Positions 17,164 to 27,187 of a stretch of 64,000 nt of DNA are shown piece by piece. The translations under genes and the position numbers were made by a program. The DNA comes from Pseudomonas sp. 10-1B (GTDB lineage: Bacteria; Pseudomonadota; Gammaproteobacteria; Pseudomonadales; Pseudomonadaceae): NCBI RefSeq assembly GCF_000935045.1, contig NZ_JYKS01000023.1:124001-188000 (forward strand), read 5' to 3'. The notes below the pieces were generated by a model. The model searched no databases and was not told the DNA's origin. It was given only the letters and a program-made list of their open reading frames with translations. Numbering within the stretch: position 1 is the first letter of the stretch; each line of letters begins with the position of its first letter.

Positions 17164-18174
17164 CTACCAGGTCACGCCAAAGCCAGCGGTATAGCGGGTC
17201 TTGTCCAGATCGCTGTCCCGCGTGCCGGAAATGATGTCCTTCTCTGCCTTGAGGTTGAGCGAGGCCCACTCGGTGACCTTGTAGCGCAAGCCAACCTCGG
17301 CATCCAGCGAGTAGTCGGCCACGTTCCCCAGGGGCTTGGCGAACTCGCCATTGGTGAACAACTGCACGTTCTTGCCGATCAGGTAGCGGGTGTAGTCCCA
17401 CTTCACCGCCGCGGAATAGAAGTTGTCCTTGGCGCCATCCTGGTACTCGAAGTCGGTGCGGTTGATCAGCGAACCCAGCGAGAACGCCCCTAGCTCGTCA
17501 TCCCAGAACTGGTAACCCGGGCCGGTACCCACGGTGCGCTGGCGGGCCAGGTCCTCTATGTGGTCGCGTTTGTACTCCAGGCGCCCTTGCCAGAACCACT
17601 TCTCGGTGAGGAAGCGGTCCAGGGCGTACTCGGCACTCCAGTTGTTGGTGGTGGTGACGTCATCCTTGGTCTCGCGGTTGTATTCGCCTTCGGCATTGTG
17701 CCGCCAGCGGTCGTGGCGAGCGGTGGTCTTGAAGCCGACATCGTAGTCGTCGGTATCGTTCTCGGCACGCTTGTAGTCCAGGGCGACGTCGACGTTGCCT
17801 TTCCACACCAAGTCCTCGACCAGCGGCTTGGGCTTCATGATCTGCTCGATGCTGGCCAACTCCACGGTCTTCGGCGTCTCGCCATTGGCCAGGGTCACCT
17901 TGCCAGGCTCGGCGGCCTTCAGCGACTTGGCCCTCTCACCGCTATAGGCGTCCTGCTTGACCAACATCTCCTGGTCGCTCTCCAGGGTCTGGACCTCTTT
18001 CCAGTCCAGGGCGATAGAGCCGCCATAGGAGGTTTCCAGCAGCAGTTTGCCGCCGTCGAAGACTTTGATTTTGCCGCTGAGCCGGTCACCGTTCTTCATC
18101 CACACTGTGTCGGCGAACACCGGGGAGGCGCACAGGGTGGCAGCTAGCAGGCACAAAAAGGATCTAGAATACAT
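17164..18174 (-). CDS. DUF481 outer-membrane-type protein
   Basis: 336 residues. A signal peptide (MYSRSFLCLLAATLCASPVFA) precedes an N-terminal segment DTVWMKNGDRLSGKIKVFDG seen in proteins with an added SH3-like part. From about residue 110 on, alternating aromatic/polar strands (NVDVALDYKRAENDTDDYDV, WSAEYALDRFLTEKWFWQGR) and a C-terminal YTAGFGVTW, ending in an aromatic residue, mark a beta-barrel of DUF481 type (PF04338), probably in the outer membrane. Function is unknown. It stands alone, divergent from the alkyltransferase-like gene. Confidence 0.88.
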   Translation of the reverse strand: MYSRSFLCLLAATLCASPVFADTVWMKNGDRLSGKIKVFDGGKLLLETSYGGSIALDWKEVQTLESDQEMLVKQDAYSGERAKSLKAAEPGKVTLANGETPKTVELASIEQIMKPKPLVEDLVWKGNVDVALDYKRAENDTDDYDVGFKTTARHDRWRHNAEGEYNRETKDDVTTTNNWSAEYALDRFLTEKWFWQGRLEYKRDHIEDLARQRTVGTGPGYQFWDDELGAFSLGSLINRTDFEYQDGAKDNFYSAAVKWDYTRYLIGKNVQLFTNGEFAKPLGNVADYSLDAEVGLRYKVTEWASLNLKAEKDIISGTRDSDLDKTRYTAGFGVTW

Positions 18175-18325
18175 AGGCGGACTACGGGTTCGATTTGACG
18201 AAAAAGCCGGGCATTATCCAGATACCGACGACCAGAACAAGCACAGACCGGGAGCATGCCGTTGAGTTCAACTCTCATTTGCCAGACCGCCGGTCCGGTT
18301 TCACCTGCAGCCCAGTGGGGGCGTG

Positions 18326-18679
18326 ATGTCCGCTGGATATGAACACGCCCTCGCCTCTGCCGAGGGCCGACGAACGGCGCTGTATTCGGTACTCGGTCAA
18401 GTGCCGGCCGGCAAGGTGGTCAGCTATGGCCAGCTGGCTGAGCTGGCGGGGCTTGGGCGGGCGGCGCGCTGGGTCGGGCGCACCCTGGGGCAGTTGCCCA
18501 CGGATACCCGCCTGCCCTGGCATCGGGTGCTCGGCGCAGGTGGCCGTCTGAGCCTGGCACTGGGTACTCCGTCGGGGGATGAACAACGGGCACGACTGCG
18601 TGCGGAAGGTGTGAATGTAACCAACAATCGTGTGGATATGACGCGCCATGGCTGGCGCCCGATGGAGCACAGCGGTTAG
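18326..18679 (+). CDS. Alkyltransferase-like protein (ATL), PWHR instead of PCHR
   Basis: 117 residues from the ATG at 18326; a GTG one codon earlier is an alternative. It matches the DNA-binding domain of O6-alkylguanine-DNA alkyltransferase (PF01035): GRRTALYSVLGQVPAGKVVSYGQLAEL, ARWVGRTLG, and LPWHRVLGAGG. The alkyl-accepting Cys of the PCHR motif is Trp65, the hallmark of ATL proteins, which bind O6-alkylguanine, flip it out and hand the lesion to nucleotide excision repair rather than removing the alkyl group. A repair methyltransferase activity should therefore not be assigned. It stands alone, just before ampG. Confidence 0.9.
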   Translation: MSAGYEHALASAEGRRTALYSVLGQVPAGKVVSYGQLAELAGLGRAARWVGRTLGQLPTDTRLPWHRVLGAGGRLSLALGTPSGDEQRARLRAEGVNVTNNRVDMTRHGWRPMEHSG

Positions 18680-18722
18680 AGTGCGCGCTTTGTTTTCGCA
18701 AACTTGAGGCAGATGTTGGCCC

Positions 18723-20270
18723 ATGCCCCGTAAAACCTGGCGCGCTGCGCTTGCTGCATATGCCAGCCCGTCAACCCTGGTACTTCTGCTGCTCGGCTTC
18801 GCCGCCGGTCTGCCTTACATGCTGGTGTTCTCGACCCTGTCGGTGTGGCTGCGCGAAGCCGGCGTGGCCCGCGAGACCATTGGCTACGCCAGCCTGATCG
18901 GCCTGGCCTACGCCTTCAAGTGGGTATGGTCGCCACTGCTCGACCAATGGCGCCTGCCGCTGCTCGGCAGCCTGGGGCGCCGGCGTTCGTGGCTGCTGCT
19001 GTCGCAATCGCTGGTGGTGATCGGCCTGGTCGGCATGAGCCTGTGCGACCCGCAACAGCACCTGTCGTGGCTGATCGCCTTGGCGGTGCTGGTGGCCTTC
19101 GCCTCGGCCACCCAGGACATCGCCGTCGATGCCTACCGCCTGGAAATCGCCGACGACCAGCGCCAGGCCGCACTCGCCGCCAGCTACATGGCCGGCTACC
19201 GGGTGGCGGCCCTGCTCGCCACGGCCGGTGCACTGTTCTTCGCGGAATGGTTCGGCTCCACCGGTTTCAGCTACCTGCACAAGGCCTGGGCCGGCACCTA
19301 CGTCATCTTCGCCGTGATGATGCTGCCTGCGCTGTTCACCACCCTGGTCATGCGCGAGCCACCGGTGCCCCTGCGCACCCAGCTGTCGGCAGCACGCTAC
19401 GGGCTGATGCACCAACTGGCGTCGGTGTTCGTGCTGATCATCCTGCTGGTGTCGGTACCGGCCAGTTTCACCCAAATGTTCAATACCGGCTGGTCCAGCG
19501 TCATAACCGGCGATGCCTCGCCACTCGACCTGCTGCTGGAAGACCGTGCCTTCCTGCGCCTGATCCTCTATGTGCTGCTGACCTGGGCGTGCCTGTCGAG
19601 CCTCGGCCGGCGCGGCCTGGCACCGGTGCTGACCCCGGTCAACGACTTCATCGCCCGCTACCGCTGGCAGGCCCTGCTGCTGCTCGGCCTGATCGCCACC
19701 TACCGCATGTCGGACACGGTGATGGGGGTGATGGCCAACGTGTTCTACATCGACATGGGCTTCACCAAGGACGAGATCGCCAGCGTCAGCAAGATCTTCG
19801 GCCTGGTCATGACCCTGGTCGGCGCCGGGATCGGCGGCCTGCTGATCGTGCGCTTCGGCATCATGCCGATCCTGTTCATCGGTGGCGTGGCTTCGGCAGG
19901 CACCAATATCCTGTTCCTGATGCTGGCCGACATGGGCCCGAACCTGAAGATGCTGGTGGTGACCATCTCGCTGGACAACTTCAGCTCCGGCATGGCCACC
20001 TCGGCCTTCGTCGCCTATCTGTCGAGCCTGACCAACCTGAAGTTCTCGGCTACCCAGTACGCGCTGCTCAGCTCGATCATGCTGCTGTTGCCGCGCCTGA
20101 TCGGCGGGTATTCGGGGGTCATGGTGGAGAAGTTCGGCTACCACGACTTCTTCCTGATCACCGCCCTGCTGGGCGTGCCTACGCTGATCCTGATCGCCTT
20201 GCAGTGGCGCCAGGAGTCCGGGCGCGGGACTCCGGTGGCAGAGGAAAACTCGGCGGCCGAGCGGCCCTGA
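18723..20270 (+). CDS. ampG: AmpG-type muropeptide permease (MFS)
   Basis: 515 residues with about 12-14 hydrophobic segments. The N-terminus GFAAGLPYMLVFSTLSVWLREAGV and the segments WSPLLDQWRLPLLGSLGRRRSW and ASATQDIAVDAYRLEI are characteristic of AmpG (MFS_1/Acatn). AmpG imports GlcNAc-anhydroMurNAc peptides from the periplasm for cell wall recycling and, in strains with AmpR/AmpC, feeds the signal for beta-lactamase induction. No amp gene is nearby. Its position between groESL and yajQ matches PAO1 ampG (PA4393) from memory. A REP cluster follows the stop codon. Confidence 0.9.
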   Translation: MPRKTWRAALAAYASPSTLVLLLLGFAAGLPYMLVFSTLSVWLREAGVARETIGYASLIGLAYAFKWVWSPLLDQWRLPLLGSLGRRRSWLLLSQSLVVIGLVGMSLCDPQQHLSWLIALAVLVAFASATQDIAVDAYRLEIADDQRQAALAASYMAGYRVAALLATAGALFFAEWFGSTGFSYLHKAWAGTYVIFAVMMLPALFTTLVMREPPVPLRTQLSAARYGLMHQLASVFVLIILLVSVPASFTQMFNTGWSSVITGDASPLDLLLEDRAFLRLILYVLLTWACLSSLGRRGLAPVLTPVNDFIARYRWQALLLLGLIATYRMSDTVMGVMANVFYIDMGFTKDEIASVSKIFGLVMTLVGAGIGGLLIVRFGIMPILFIGGVASAGTNILFLMLADMGPNLKMLVVTISLDNFSSGMATSAFVAYLSSLTNLKFSATQYALLSSIMLLLPRLIGGYSGVMVEKFGYHDFFLITALLGVPTLILIALQWRQESGRGTPVAEENSAAERP

Positions 20271-20290
20271 TAGATTTTGACCGCCTGTTC

Positions 20291-20484
20291 TGGCCCTATC
20301 GCCGGCAAGCCAGCTCCCACCTCGACCGCATAGGCCTCAAGCCCTGTGCAGTACCTGTGGGAGCCGGCTTGCCGGCGATGAGGCCAGTCCAGGCAATACA
20401 AGACAATTGCTCCCACCTCGACCGCATAGGCCTCAAGCCCTGTGCAGTACCTGTGGGAGCCGGCTTGCCGGCGATAGGGCCGGG
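20291..20484. repeat. REP cluster with a 67-bp tandem duplication
   Basis: Family A REPs between convergent ampG and mdfA. The 67 bases at 20313-20379 recur identically at 20409-20475 (96-base period), each copy holding GCTCCCACCTCGACCG at one end and GAGCCGGCTTGCCGGCGAT at the other. A recent duplication of one REP unit is the simplest reading. Confidence 0.88.
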
Positions 20485-20499
20485 ACAGGCAAACACAGA

Positions 20500-21744
20500 C
20501 TACTGAGCGACAGCCCCTTCCCCAGACTGCCCACCTACGACGAACCACAGTGGCCAAAGCGCCAACGCCCCCGCCACCCCCGCCGCCAGGGCGAAGTGCA
20601 GCAGGCTGGCACCGGCACCAATCATTGCCAGCACCGCCCCACCCAGCCCCAGCAGGGCAATGGTGATCATGCCCAGCATGGCCGAAACCAGGCCCTTGCT
20701 CTGCTCGCTGGCAAACAGCGTCATGCGGTACAACACCGCGTTGGCCACGCCCAGCCCCAGCGCATACAGCGACATACCCGCCACCACGCTAGTCACGCTC
20801 GGCCAATACCAGGTCGCCAGCACCATCAGGCACAGGCCGGCCAGGTATGGCCACAGCGCGCCACGCACCAAGGCCGGCAGCGGATAGCGGTCGGCGATGC
20901 GGTTGATGATCAAGTTGCCGAGGATCAGCCCGCCAAACACCGGCAGTTGCCACAAGGCGTACTCCATGGTGCTCAGCCCCTCATCGTGAATCAGCAGCAC
21001 CGGCGACAGGCCGATCCAGCCAATCAACGGCAAACCGACCAGCCCCAGGGCGGCACTGCCAGCGACAAAGCGACGGTTGGCCAGCAACTGAGCGTAACCC
21101 GCCAGCAGCGGCAGCAAATGGATCGGGGTGAACGCCAGGCGTGAGCCATCACGACGTTCCACACCCAGGGTTTCGGGCATCAGCCGGTACAGCAGCACCC
21201 AGGCCAGCACCGCACCAATGGCGAAGGCCACGAATAGCCAGCGCCAGTCCAGCCACTGCAGCAGCAAAGTACCCACCAGTGGCCCGAGCAGTGGTGACAG
21301 CAAGGCGATATTGGCCAGCAAGGCCATCATGCGCACGGCGTCCGCCTCGCTGAAGGCCTCGTTCAGGGCCGGGTAGCTGACCGTGACCACGAAGCCCAGG
21401 CCGATGCCCTGCAACAGGCGCAGCAGGTTGAACAGGCCGATGTCATGGACCCAGAAGGTGGCCAGGCAGGCCACGCCGAAGAACGCACAGCCAATCAGCA
21501 GCAGCGGCCGCCGCCCATAGCGGTCGGCCAGCGGGCCGATCAGCCATTGCAGCACCACGCCACCGAGCAGGTACAGGTTGAGCGCGTGCGGGATGTATTC
21601 GGGGCTGGCGTCGAGGTCACCGACGACCACTGGCATGGCCGGCATCACGGCATCGCTGGCCAGGTAGGTCAGCAGCTCGAACAGGGCCAGGGTCAGGCCG
21701 AACAGCAAGGCGCGCAAGGGGGTGATGTACAGCAGTGGTTTCAT
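20500..21744 (-). CDS. MdfA-type multidrug MFS transporter
   Basis: 414 residues with 12 predicted membrane helices, length like E. coli MdfA. TM1 keeps the two acidic residues used in drug/proton exchange: E23 and D31 in LFELLTYLASDAVMP, spaced as E26 and D34 of MdfA. Motif A follows as GPLADRYGRRPLLL, and later segments (ANIALLSPLLGPLVG, GRFVAG-like NRRFVAGSAALG, LFASEQSKGLVSAMLGM) line up well. It is therefore a likely proton-driven exporter of cationic and neutral drugs. It stands alone with a REP cluster on each side; no local regulator is seen. Confidence 0.88.
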   Translation of the reverse strand: MKPLLYITPLRALLFGLTLALFELLTYLASDAVMPAMPVVVGDLDASPEYIPHALNLYLLGGVVLQWLIGPLADRYGRRPLLLIGCAFFGVACLATFWVHDIGLFNLLRLLQGIGLGFVVTVSYPALNEAFSEADAVRMMALLANIALLSPLLGPLVGTLLLQWLDWRWLFVAFAIGAVLAWVLLYRLMPETLGVERRDGSRLAFTPIHLLPLLAGYAQLLANRRFVAGSAALGLVGLPLIGWIGLSPVLLIHDEGLSTMEYALWQLPVFGGLILGNLIINRIADRYPLPALVRGALWPYLAGLCLMVLATWYWPSVTSVVAGMSLYALGLGVANAVLYRMTLFASEQSKGLVSAMLGMITIALLGLGGAVLAMIGAGASLLHFALAAGVAGALALWPLWFVVGGQSGEGAVAQ

Positions 21745-21824
21745 GATGGCGTATTGGGGGACAGGTGGGGTCAGGCTATATGCCAGAAATGGCGGGGTTT
21801 TGCTGTGAACAAGTGTAAAAAGCC

Positions 21825-21945
21825 GGGGCCGCTTCGCGCCCCTTCGCGGGCAAGCCCGCTCCTACAGGGAATTGAGCGCCAAACCCGAGGGCAGCGCAGT
21901 ACCTGTAGGAGCGGGCTTGCCCGCGAAGGGGCGCGAAGCGGCCCC
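21825..21945. repeat. Paired REP element, family B
   Basis: Inverted pair with GCGGGCAAGCCCGC cores and outer GGGGCCGCTTCGCGCCCC hairpins, between mdfA-type and mscS genes. Confidence 0.9.
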
Positions 21946-21964
21946 AACCAATACCAACGCGGTG

Positions 21965-22813
21965 TTACTGCGTAGCAGTCTCCTGCACCACACGAATCAC
22001 CCGCTGCGGGAACGGAATGTCGATCCCTTCGGCCTTCAACCGGTCACGCGCATGCTCGTTGAGCATGAACATCACGTCCCAGTAATCGGAGGTCTTGGTC
22101 CACAGACGCAGCGACACGGTAATCGAGCTGTCACCCAGCGTCGCCACCACCGCCTGCGGCGCCGGGTCAGGCAGCACACGCGGATCCTGCGCCAGCTCCA
22201 GCAGCACGTTGCGGGCCTTCTGCAGGTCGGCCTCGTAGTCCACGCCCACATCGAACACCACCTTGCGCGTCGGCTGGCGGTTGGTGTTGGTGATGATGCC
22301 GTTGGACAGGCTGCCGTTGGGCATGATCACGGTCTTGTTGTCACCGGTGCGCAGCACGGTGTGGAAGATCTGGATGCTGTCGACGGTGCCGGCCACGCCC
22401 TGCGCCTCGATCCAGTCACCAATGCGGAACGGGCGGAACATCAGGATCAGCACACCACCGGCGAAGTTCGCCAGGCTGCCCTGCAAGGCCAGGCCGATGG
22501 CCAGGCCCGCGGCACCGATGGCGGCGACGAACGAGGTGGTCTCGATGCCGATCATCGACGCCACGCTGACCAACAGCAGCACCTTCAGCACGATATTCGC
22601 CAGCGTGCTGATGAAGCCCTGCAGCGCCAGGTCGGCGTTGCGCAGGCCAACCAGCTTGCCCAGGCGGGCGCTGACCTTGTTGATGACCCACCAACCGACT
22701 GCCAGGGTCAGCAGCGCCAGCAGCACACGGCTGCCGTATTCCATGATCAAAGGGACCCAGGTCTGGGATTGGCGGACCAGCTGATCGACTTCAGCGTTCA
22801 AATCCATATTCAT
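21965..22813 (-). CDS. mscS: Small-conductance mechanosensitive channel MscS
   Basis: 282 residues, close to E. coli MscS (286). Three N-terminal helices are followed by the pore helix with its Gly/Ala pattern (AAIGAAGLAIGLALQGSLANFAGG), then the beta domain (FRPFRIGDWIEAQGVAGTVDSI, VIMPNGSLSNGIITNTN) and the C-terminal alpha/beta domain. It opens under membrane tension to release solutes during osmotic downshock. The start MNMDLNAEV could also be the second Met (two codons later). Position before yajQ matches PAO1. Confidence 0.93.
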   Translation of the reverse strand: MNMDLNAEVDQLVRQSQTWVPLIMEYGSRVLLALLTLAVGWWVINKVSARLGKLVGLRNADLALQGFISTLANIVLKVLLLVSVASMIGIETTSFVAAIGAAGLAIGLALQGSLANFAGGVLILMFRPFRIGDWIEAQGVAGTVDSIQIFHTVLRTGDNKTVIMPNGSLSNGIITNTNRQPTRKVVFDVGVDYEADLQKARNVLLELAQDPRVLPDPAPQAVVATLGDSSITVSLRLWTKTSDYWDVMFMLNEHARDRLKAEGIDIPFPQRVIRVVQETATQ

Positions 22814-22921
22814 CTCCTGATGCCGAGCGGCAAGTACAAGGTAGAACAGGCCGCGCGTGATTACGTGGCCCCGGCCCCCATGGACATCATTACGCCATCG
22901 GGGTTCCGGGCGGCACCTGCA

Positions 22922-23407
22922 TCAGTCGCGGAAGTTGTTGAACTGCAGCGGCATGTCGAATTCCTTGGTGCGCAGCAGGGCAATGGCTTCCTGCAGGTCG
23001 TCGCGCTTCTTGCCGGTAACACGCACCTGCTCGCCCTGGATGGCGGCCTGCACTTTCAGCTTGGCGTCCTTGATGGTGGCGACGATCTTCTTCGCCAGGT
23101 CCTTGTCGATGCCTTCGCGGAACTTGGCTTCCTGTTTCTTTTCCTTGCCCGAGGCATACGGGTCCTTGGTTTCCAGGCACTTCACGTCGATCTTGCGCTT
23201 GACCAGGGCCAGGCGCAGGATTTCCAGCATCGCTTCGAGCTGGAACTCTTCCTCGGCGGTGAGCATCACGGTCTGTTCTTTGTCCTTGAACTCGAAGGTG
23301 CCCTTGCCCTTGAGGTCGTAGCGGCGGTCCAGGTCCTTGATGGCGTTGTCGACCGCGTTCTGCACTTCGTGCTTGTCCAGTTCCGATACCACGTCGAACG
23401 AAGGCAT
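22922..23407 (-). CDS. yajQ: YajQ-family nucleotide-binding protein
   Basis: 161 residues from the ATG at 23405-23407 (GGGAG 8 bases before); the frame is open upstream but homology starts at [20 protein letters not shown]. Full-length match to the YajQ/UPF0234 family, with [16 protein letters not shown] and the C-terminal [17 protein letters not shown]. In Xanthomonas and P. aeruginosa, YajQ proteins bind cyclic di-GMP and influence virulence gene expression. It lies in the cytoplasm. The 100-base gap to the divergent panE gene must contain both promoters. Confidence 0.95.
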   Translation of the reverse strand: MPSFDVVSELDKHEVQNAVDNAIKDLDRRYDLKGKGTFEFKDKEQTVMLTAEEEFQLEAMLEILRLALVKRKIDVKCLETKDPYASGKEKKQEAKFREGIDKDLAKKIVATIKDAKLKVQAAIQGEQVRVTGKKRDDLQEAIALLRTKEFDMPLQFNNFRD

Positions 23408-23461
23408 GGTTGTTCTCCCAAAATAAAAGCGCGCTCGGGCTGAAGATGGAGCGCGCTGGGT

Positions 23462-24425
<964 letters not shown>

Positions 24426-24463
24426 CGCAACCCCTTCAACCGGATACGGACATTGCCTAGCCC

Positions 24464-26488
24464 ATGACCTTGCGCCAACGCCTGGAAAACCTCCCGGTCG
24501 GGCAGAAGCTGCTGGCGGCCCTGCTGGTGTTGCTGGTGACCATCCTGCTGGTGGCCAACCTCACCTTCATCAGCGCCGCCTACTGGATCACCCAGGAAAG
24601 CATGGCGCCGCAAGCACTGCAGACCATTGGCCGGCTGGTGGCCAACCCGCAGCTGTCGGCCCGTGCCGGCGACACCCCGGAAAGCGCCAGCGCCCTGCTC
24701 AAGGAACTGGACAGCTACACCCCGCTGCGCGCCGCCGCTGTCTATGGTGGCGATGGCCGCATGCTGGCGCAGTTGCAGCACGGCGAGCCACTGGCCCTGC
24801 CCAAGCGCTTTCGCAACATCGACGGCTGGCGCCTGATGGAGTTTCGCAGCACCCAACTGATCCGCATGCCACGCGATGCCAACCCACCGGCGCACCTGCT
24901 GCTGGTAGCCAGCAGCGAACTGCCGACCGCCTTCTACACCGGCACCCTCAGCGCCAGCCTGGGCATCCTGGTGTTCAGTGTGCTGCTGTGGATCGTCATC
25001 GCCCGGCAGATCAAACGCCTGATCACCCAGCCGATCAACCAGCTCGAAGAGCTCAGCCGCCAGGTCACCCGCGAAGAGAGCTACGCCCTGCGCGCCCAGC
25101 GCGGCAACGACGATGAAATCGGCAGCCTGGCCGAAGCCTTCAACACCATGCTCTCGCGCATCGAAGCCCGCGAGCAGCAACTCAAGCGTACTCGCGACGA
25201 ATTCCAGACTGCCTATGACCAAGCCCAAGGCCTGGCCGAGGAAACCCGCCACACCAACCGCAAGCTGGAGTTGGAAGTCCAGGTACGCAGCAAGATCGAG
25301 AAAAAACTCACAGGCTTCCAGAACTACCTAAACAGCATCATCGACTCGATGCCCTCGGCGCTGATCGCCCTCGACGAACAGCTCTACGTGACCCAATGGA
25401 ACCATGAAGCCACGGTGCTTTCCGGCACGCCGCTGGACGAAGCGCTGAACCAGCCGATCTTCATCGCCTTCGAACCGCTCAAACCGTTCTTGCCGCAATT
25501 GAAAGAAACCGTGGAAAAGCACCGGGTGGCGAAGATCGAACGGGTCACCTGGTCCAAGGGCGACGACGTACGCCACTACGCCCTGACCTTCTACCCGCTG
25601 ACCGGCGGCGGTGGCCGTGGCGTGGTCATCCGCATCGATGACATCACCCAGCGCCTGTCACTGGAAGAGATGATGGTGCAGTCGGAGAAAATGCTCTCGG
25701 TCGGTGGCCTGGCCGCCGGCATGGCCCACGAAATCAACAACCCGCTGGGCGCCATCCTGCACAACGTGCAGAACATCCGCCGGCGCCTGTCGCCAGAGCT
25801 GCCGCGCAACCAGGAGCAGGCCGAAGAGCTGGGTATCGACCTGGCCACGGTCAACCGCTACCTGGACAGCCGCGAAGTGCCACAATTGCTCGACGGCATC
25901 CAGCAGGCCGGTGCTCGGGCGGCGAAGATCGTCACCCACATGCTCAGCTTCAGCCGCCGCAGCAACCGCCAGCTGGCGCCCTGCGACCTGCCGGCCTTGA
26001 TCGACCAGGCGCTGGAGATTGCCGGCAACGACTTCGACCTTGCCATTGGCTTCGACTTCAAGGGCCAGGCCATCGTGCGCCAGTTCGACCCCGAGCTGGG
26101 GCCAGTGCCATGCACCGCCAACGAACTGGAACAGGTACTGCTCAACCTGCTGAAAAACGCCGCCCAGGCCATCCACCTGCGGCCGCAACCCAGCGAGCCC
26201 GGGCGCATCACCCTGCGCACCCGGCTGAACCCGCCGTGGGCGGAAATCCAGGTCGAGGACAACGGCGTCGGCATGCCCGAGGCGGTGCGCAAACGAACCT
26301 TCGAGCCGTTCTTCACCACCAAGGAAATCGGCCAGGGCACCGGCCTGGGCCTGTCGGTCTCGTATTTCATCATCACCAACAATCACAAGGGGCAGATGGA
26401 AGTGCAGTCCACGCCCGGTCAGGGTACCTGCTTCACCCTGCGCCTGCCCCTCGGCCAGCCGGCAGCGCCGGCCAAAACGGAGAAGTGA
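24464..26488 (+). CDS. Membrane sensor histidine kinase with HAMP and PAS domains
   Basis: 674 residues. TM1 (about 16-40) and TM2 (about 165-185) flank a periplasmic domain of some 125 residues; HAMP, a coiled-coil stretch (QQLKRTRDEFQTAYDQAQGL), a PAS domain (about 290-400) and a HisKA with H in GMAHEINNPLGAILHNVQN follow. The ATPase domain has NLLKNAAQAI, EDNGVGMP and GTGLGLSVSYFI. The type resembles NtrB/DctB-like kinases. No response regulator gene is adjacent here, although in PAO1 a regulator (PA4396) lies close to the matching kinase PA4398 (from memory, linked there to swarming and biofilm). The signal is unknown. The next gene starts one base after its TGA. Confidence 0.88.
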   Translation: MTLRQRLENLPVGQKLLAALLVLLVTILLVANLTFISAAYWITQESMAPQALQTIGRLVANPQLSARAGDTPESASALLKELDSYTPLRAAAVYGGDGRMLAQLQHGEPLALPKRFRNIDGWRLMEFRSTQLIRMPRDANPPAHLLLVASSELPTAFYTGTLSASLGILVFSVLLWIVIARQIKRLITQPINQLEELSRQVTREESYALRAQRGNDDEIGSLAEAFNTMLSRIEAREQQLKRTRDEFQTAYDQAQGLAEETRHTNRKLELEVQVRSKIEKKLTGFQNYLNSIIDSMPSALIALDEQLYVTQWNHEATVLSGTPLDEALNQPIFIAFEPLKPFLPQLKETVEKHRVAKIERVTWSKGDDVRHYALTFYPLTGGGGRGVVIRIDDITQRLSLEEMMVQSEKMLSVGGLAAGMAHEINNPLGAILHNVQNIRRRLSPELPRNQEQAEELGIDLATVNRYLDSREVPQLLDGIQQAGARAAKIVTHMLSFSRRSNRQLAPCDLPALIDQALEIAGNDFDLAIGFDFKGQAIVRQFDPELGPVPCTANELEQVLLNLLKNAAQAIHLRPQPSEPGRITLRTRLNPPWAEIQVEDNGVGMPEAVRKRTFEPFFTTKEIGQGTGLGLSVSYFIITNNHKGQMEVQSTPGQGTCFTLRLPLGQPAAPAKTEK

Positions 26489-26489
26489 C

Positions 26490-27050
26490 ATGGGCTACCG
26501 CCTGTCGAAGATCTACACCCGCACTGGCGACAAAGGCGAAACCGGCCTCGGCGACGGGCGCCGGGTGCCCAAGGACCACCCGCGGATCGAGGCGATTGGC
26601 GAGGTGGACAGCCTGAATAGCCAACTGGGCCTGTTGCTGGCAGGGCTGGCCGAGCAAGGGCTGGATGAAGTGAGCGCAGTACTGGCGCCGTGTCAGCACC
26701 GCTTGTTCGACCTGGGTGGAGAGCTGGCGATGCCCAGTTATCAGGCGTTGAACCTGGCGGAAGTGCAGCGCCTGGAGGCAGCCATCGACATGTGGAACGA
26801 AGAGCTGGGGCCGTTGAAGAATTTCATCCTGCCCAGTGGTTCGGCGCTGGTGGCGCAGGCGCATGTGTGCCGCAGCCTGGCGCGCAGTGCCGAGCGGCGC
26901 TGTCAGCAGTTGAATGCGCTGGAGCCGTTGGAAGGGGTTGGGTTGGCGTATATCAACCGGCTTTCGGATTTGCTGTTCGTGGCGGCACGGATCATTGGGC
27001 GGCGGCAGGGGGTGGCTGAGGTTTTGTGGCAGCCTGCTGATAGGCCTTAG
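26490..27050 (+). CDS. PduO-type ATP:cob(I)alamin adenosyltransferase
   Basis: 186 residues. The N-terminal KIYTRTGDKGETGLGDGRRV is the ATP-binding signature of PduO/EutT-type adenosyltransferases (PF01923), with the later RSLARSAERRCQQLN helix. It transfers the adenosyl group of ATP to cob(I)alamin to give coenzyme B12. It is not the CobA/BtuR type. It starts one base after the kinase stop codon, so they are co-transcribed, though no functional link is evident. No cob or B12-dependent gene is nearby. Confidence 0.93.
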   Translation: MGYRLSKIYTRTGDKGETGLGDGRRVPKDHPRIEAIGEVDSLNSQLGLLLAGLAEQGLDEVSAVLAPCQHRLFDLGGELAMPSYQALNLAEVQRLEAAIDMWNEELGPLKNFILPSGSALVAQAHVCRSLARSAERRCQQLNALEPLEGVGLAYINRLSDLLFVAARIIGRRQGVAEVLWQPADRP

Positions 27051-27060
27051 AGCAGATTTT

Positions 27061-27181
27061 TGGGGCTGCTTTGCAGCCCTTCGCGGGCAAGCCCGCTCCT
27101 ACAGGGGTACGCGAGCCCTTCAGGCTCACGCGATTCCTTCGTAGGAGCGGGCTTGCCCGCGAAGGGCCGCAAAGCGGCCCC
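27061..27181. repeat. Paired REP element, family B
   Basis: Inverted pair (GCGGGCAAGCCCGC / GCGGGCTTGCCCGC) with GGGGCTGC and GCGGCCCC hairpins outside, between convergent genes. It covers nearly the whole gap. Confidence 0.9.
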
Positions 27182-27187
27182 AATCAC

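Noticed and set aside
20291..20484. Regular repeats that might be taken for a CRISPR array
   Set aside because: The units are palindromic REP elements in inverted pairs with only two copies per locus and no spacers of constant length; no cas gene is present.
20296..20496. Short open frame across the REP cluster
   Set aside because: It is built from the repeat itself (AGKPAPTG repeated) and similar frames occur in every REP pair.
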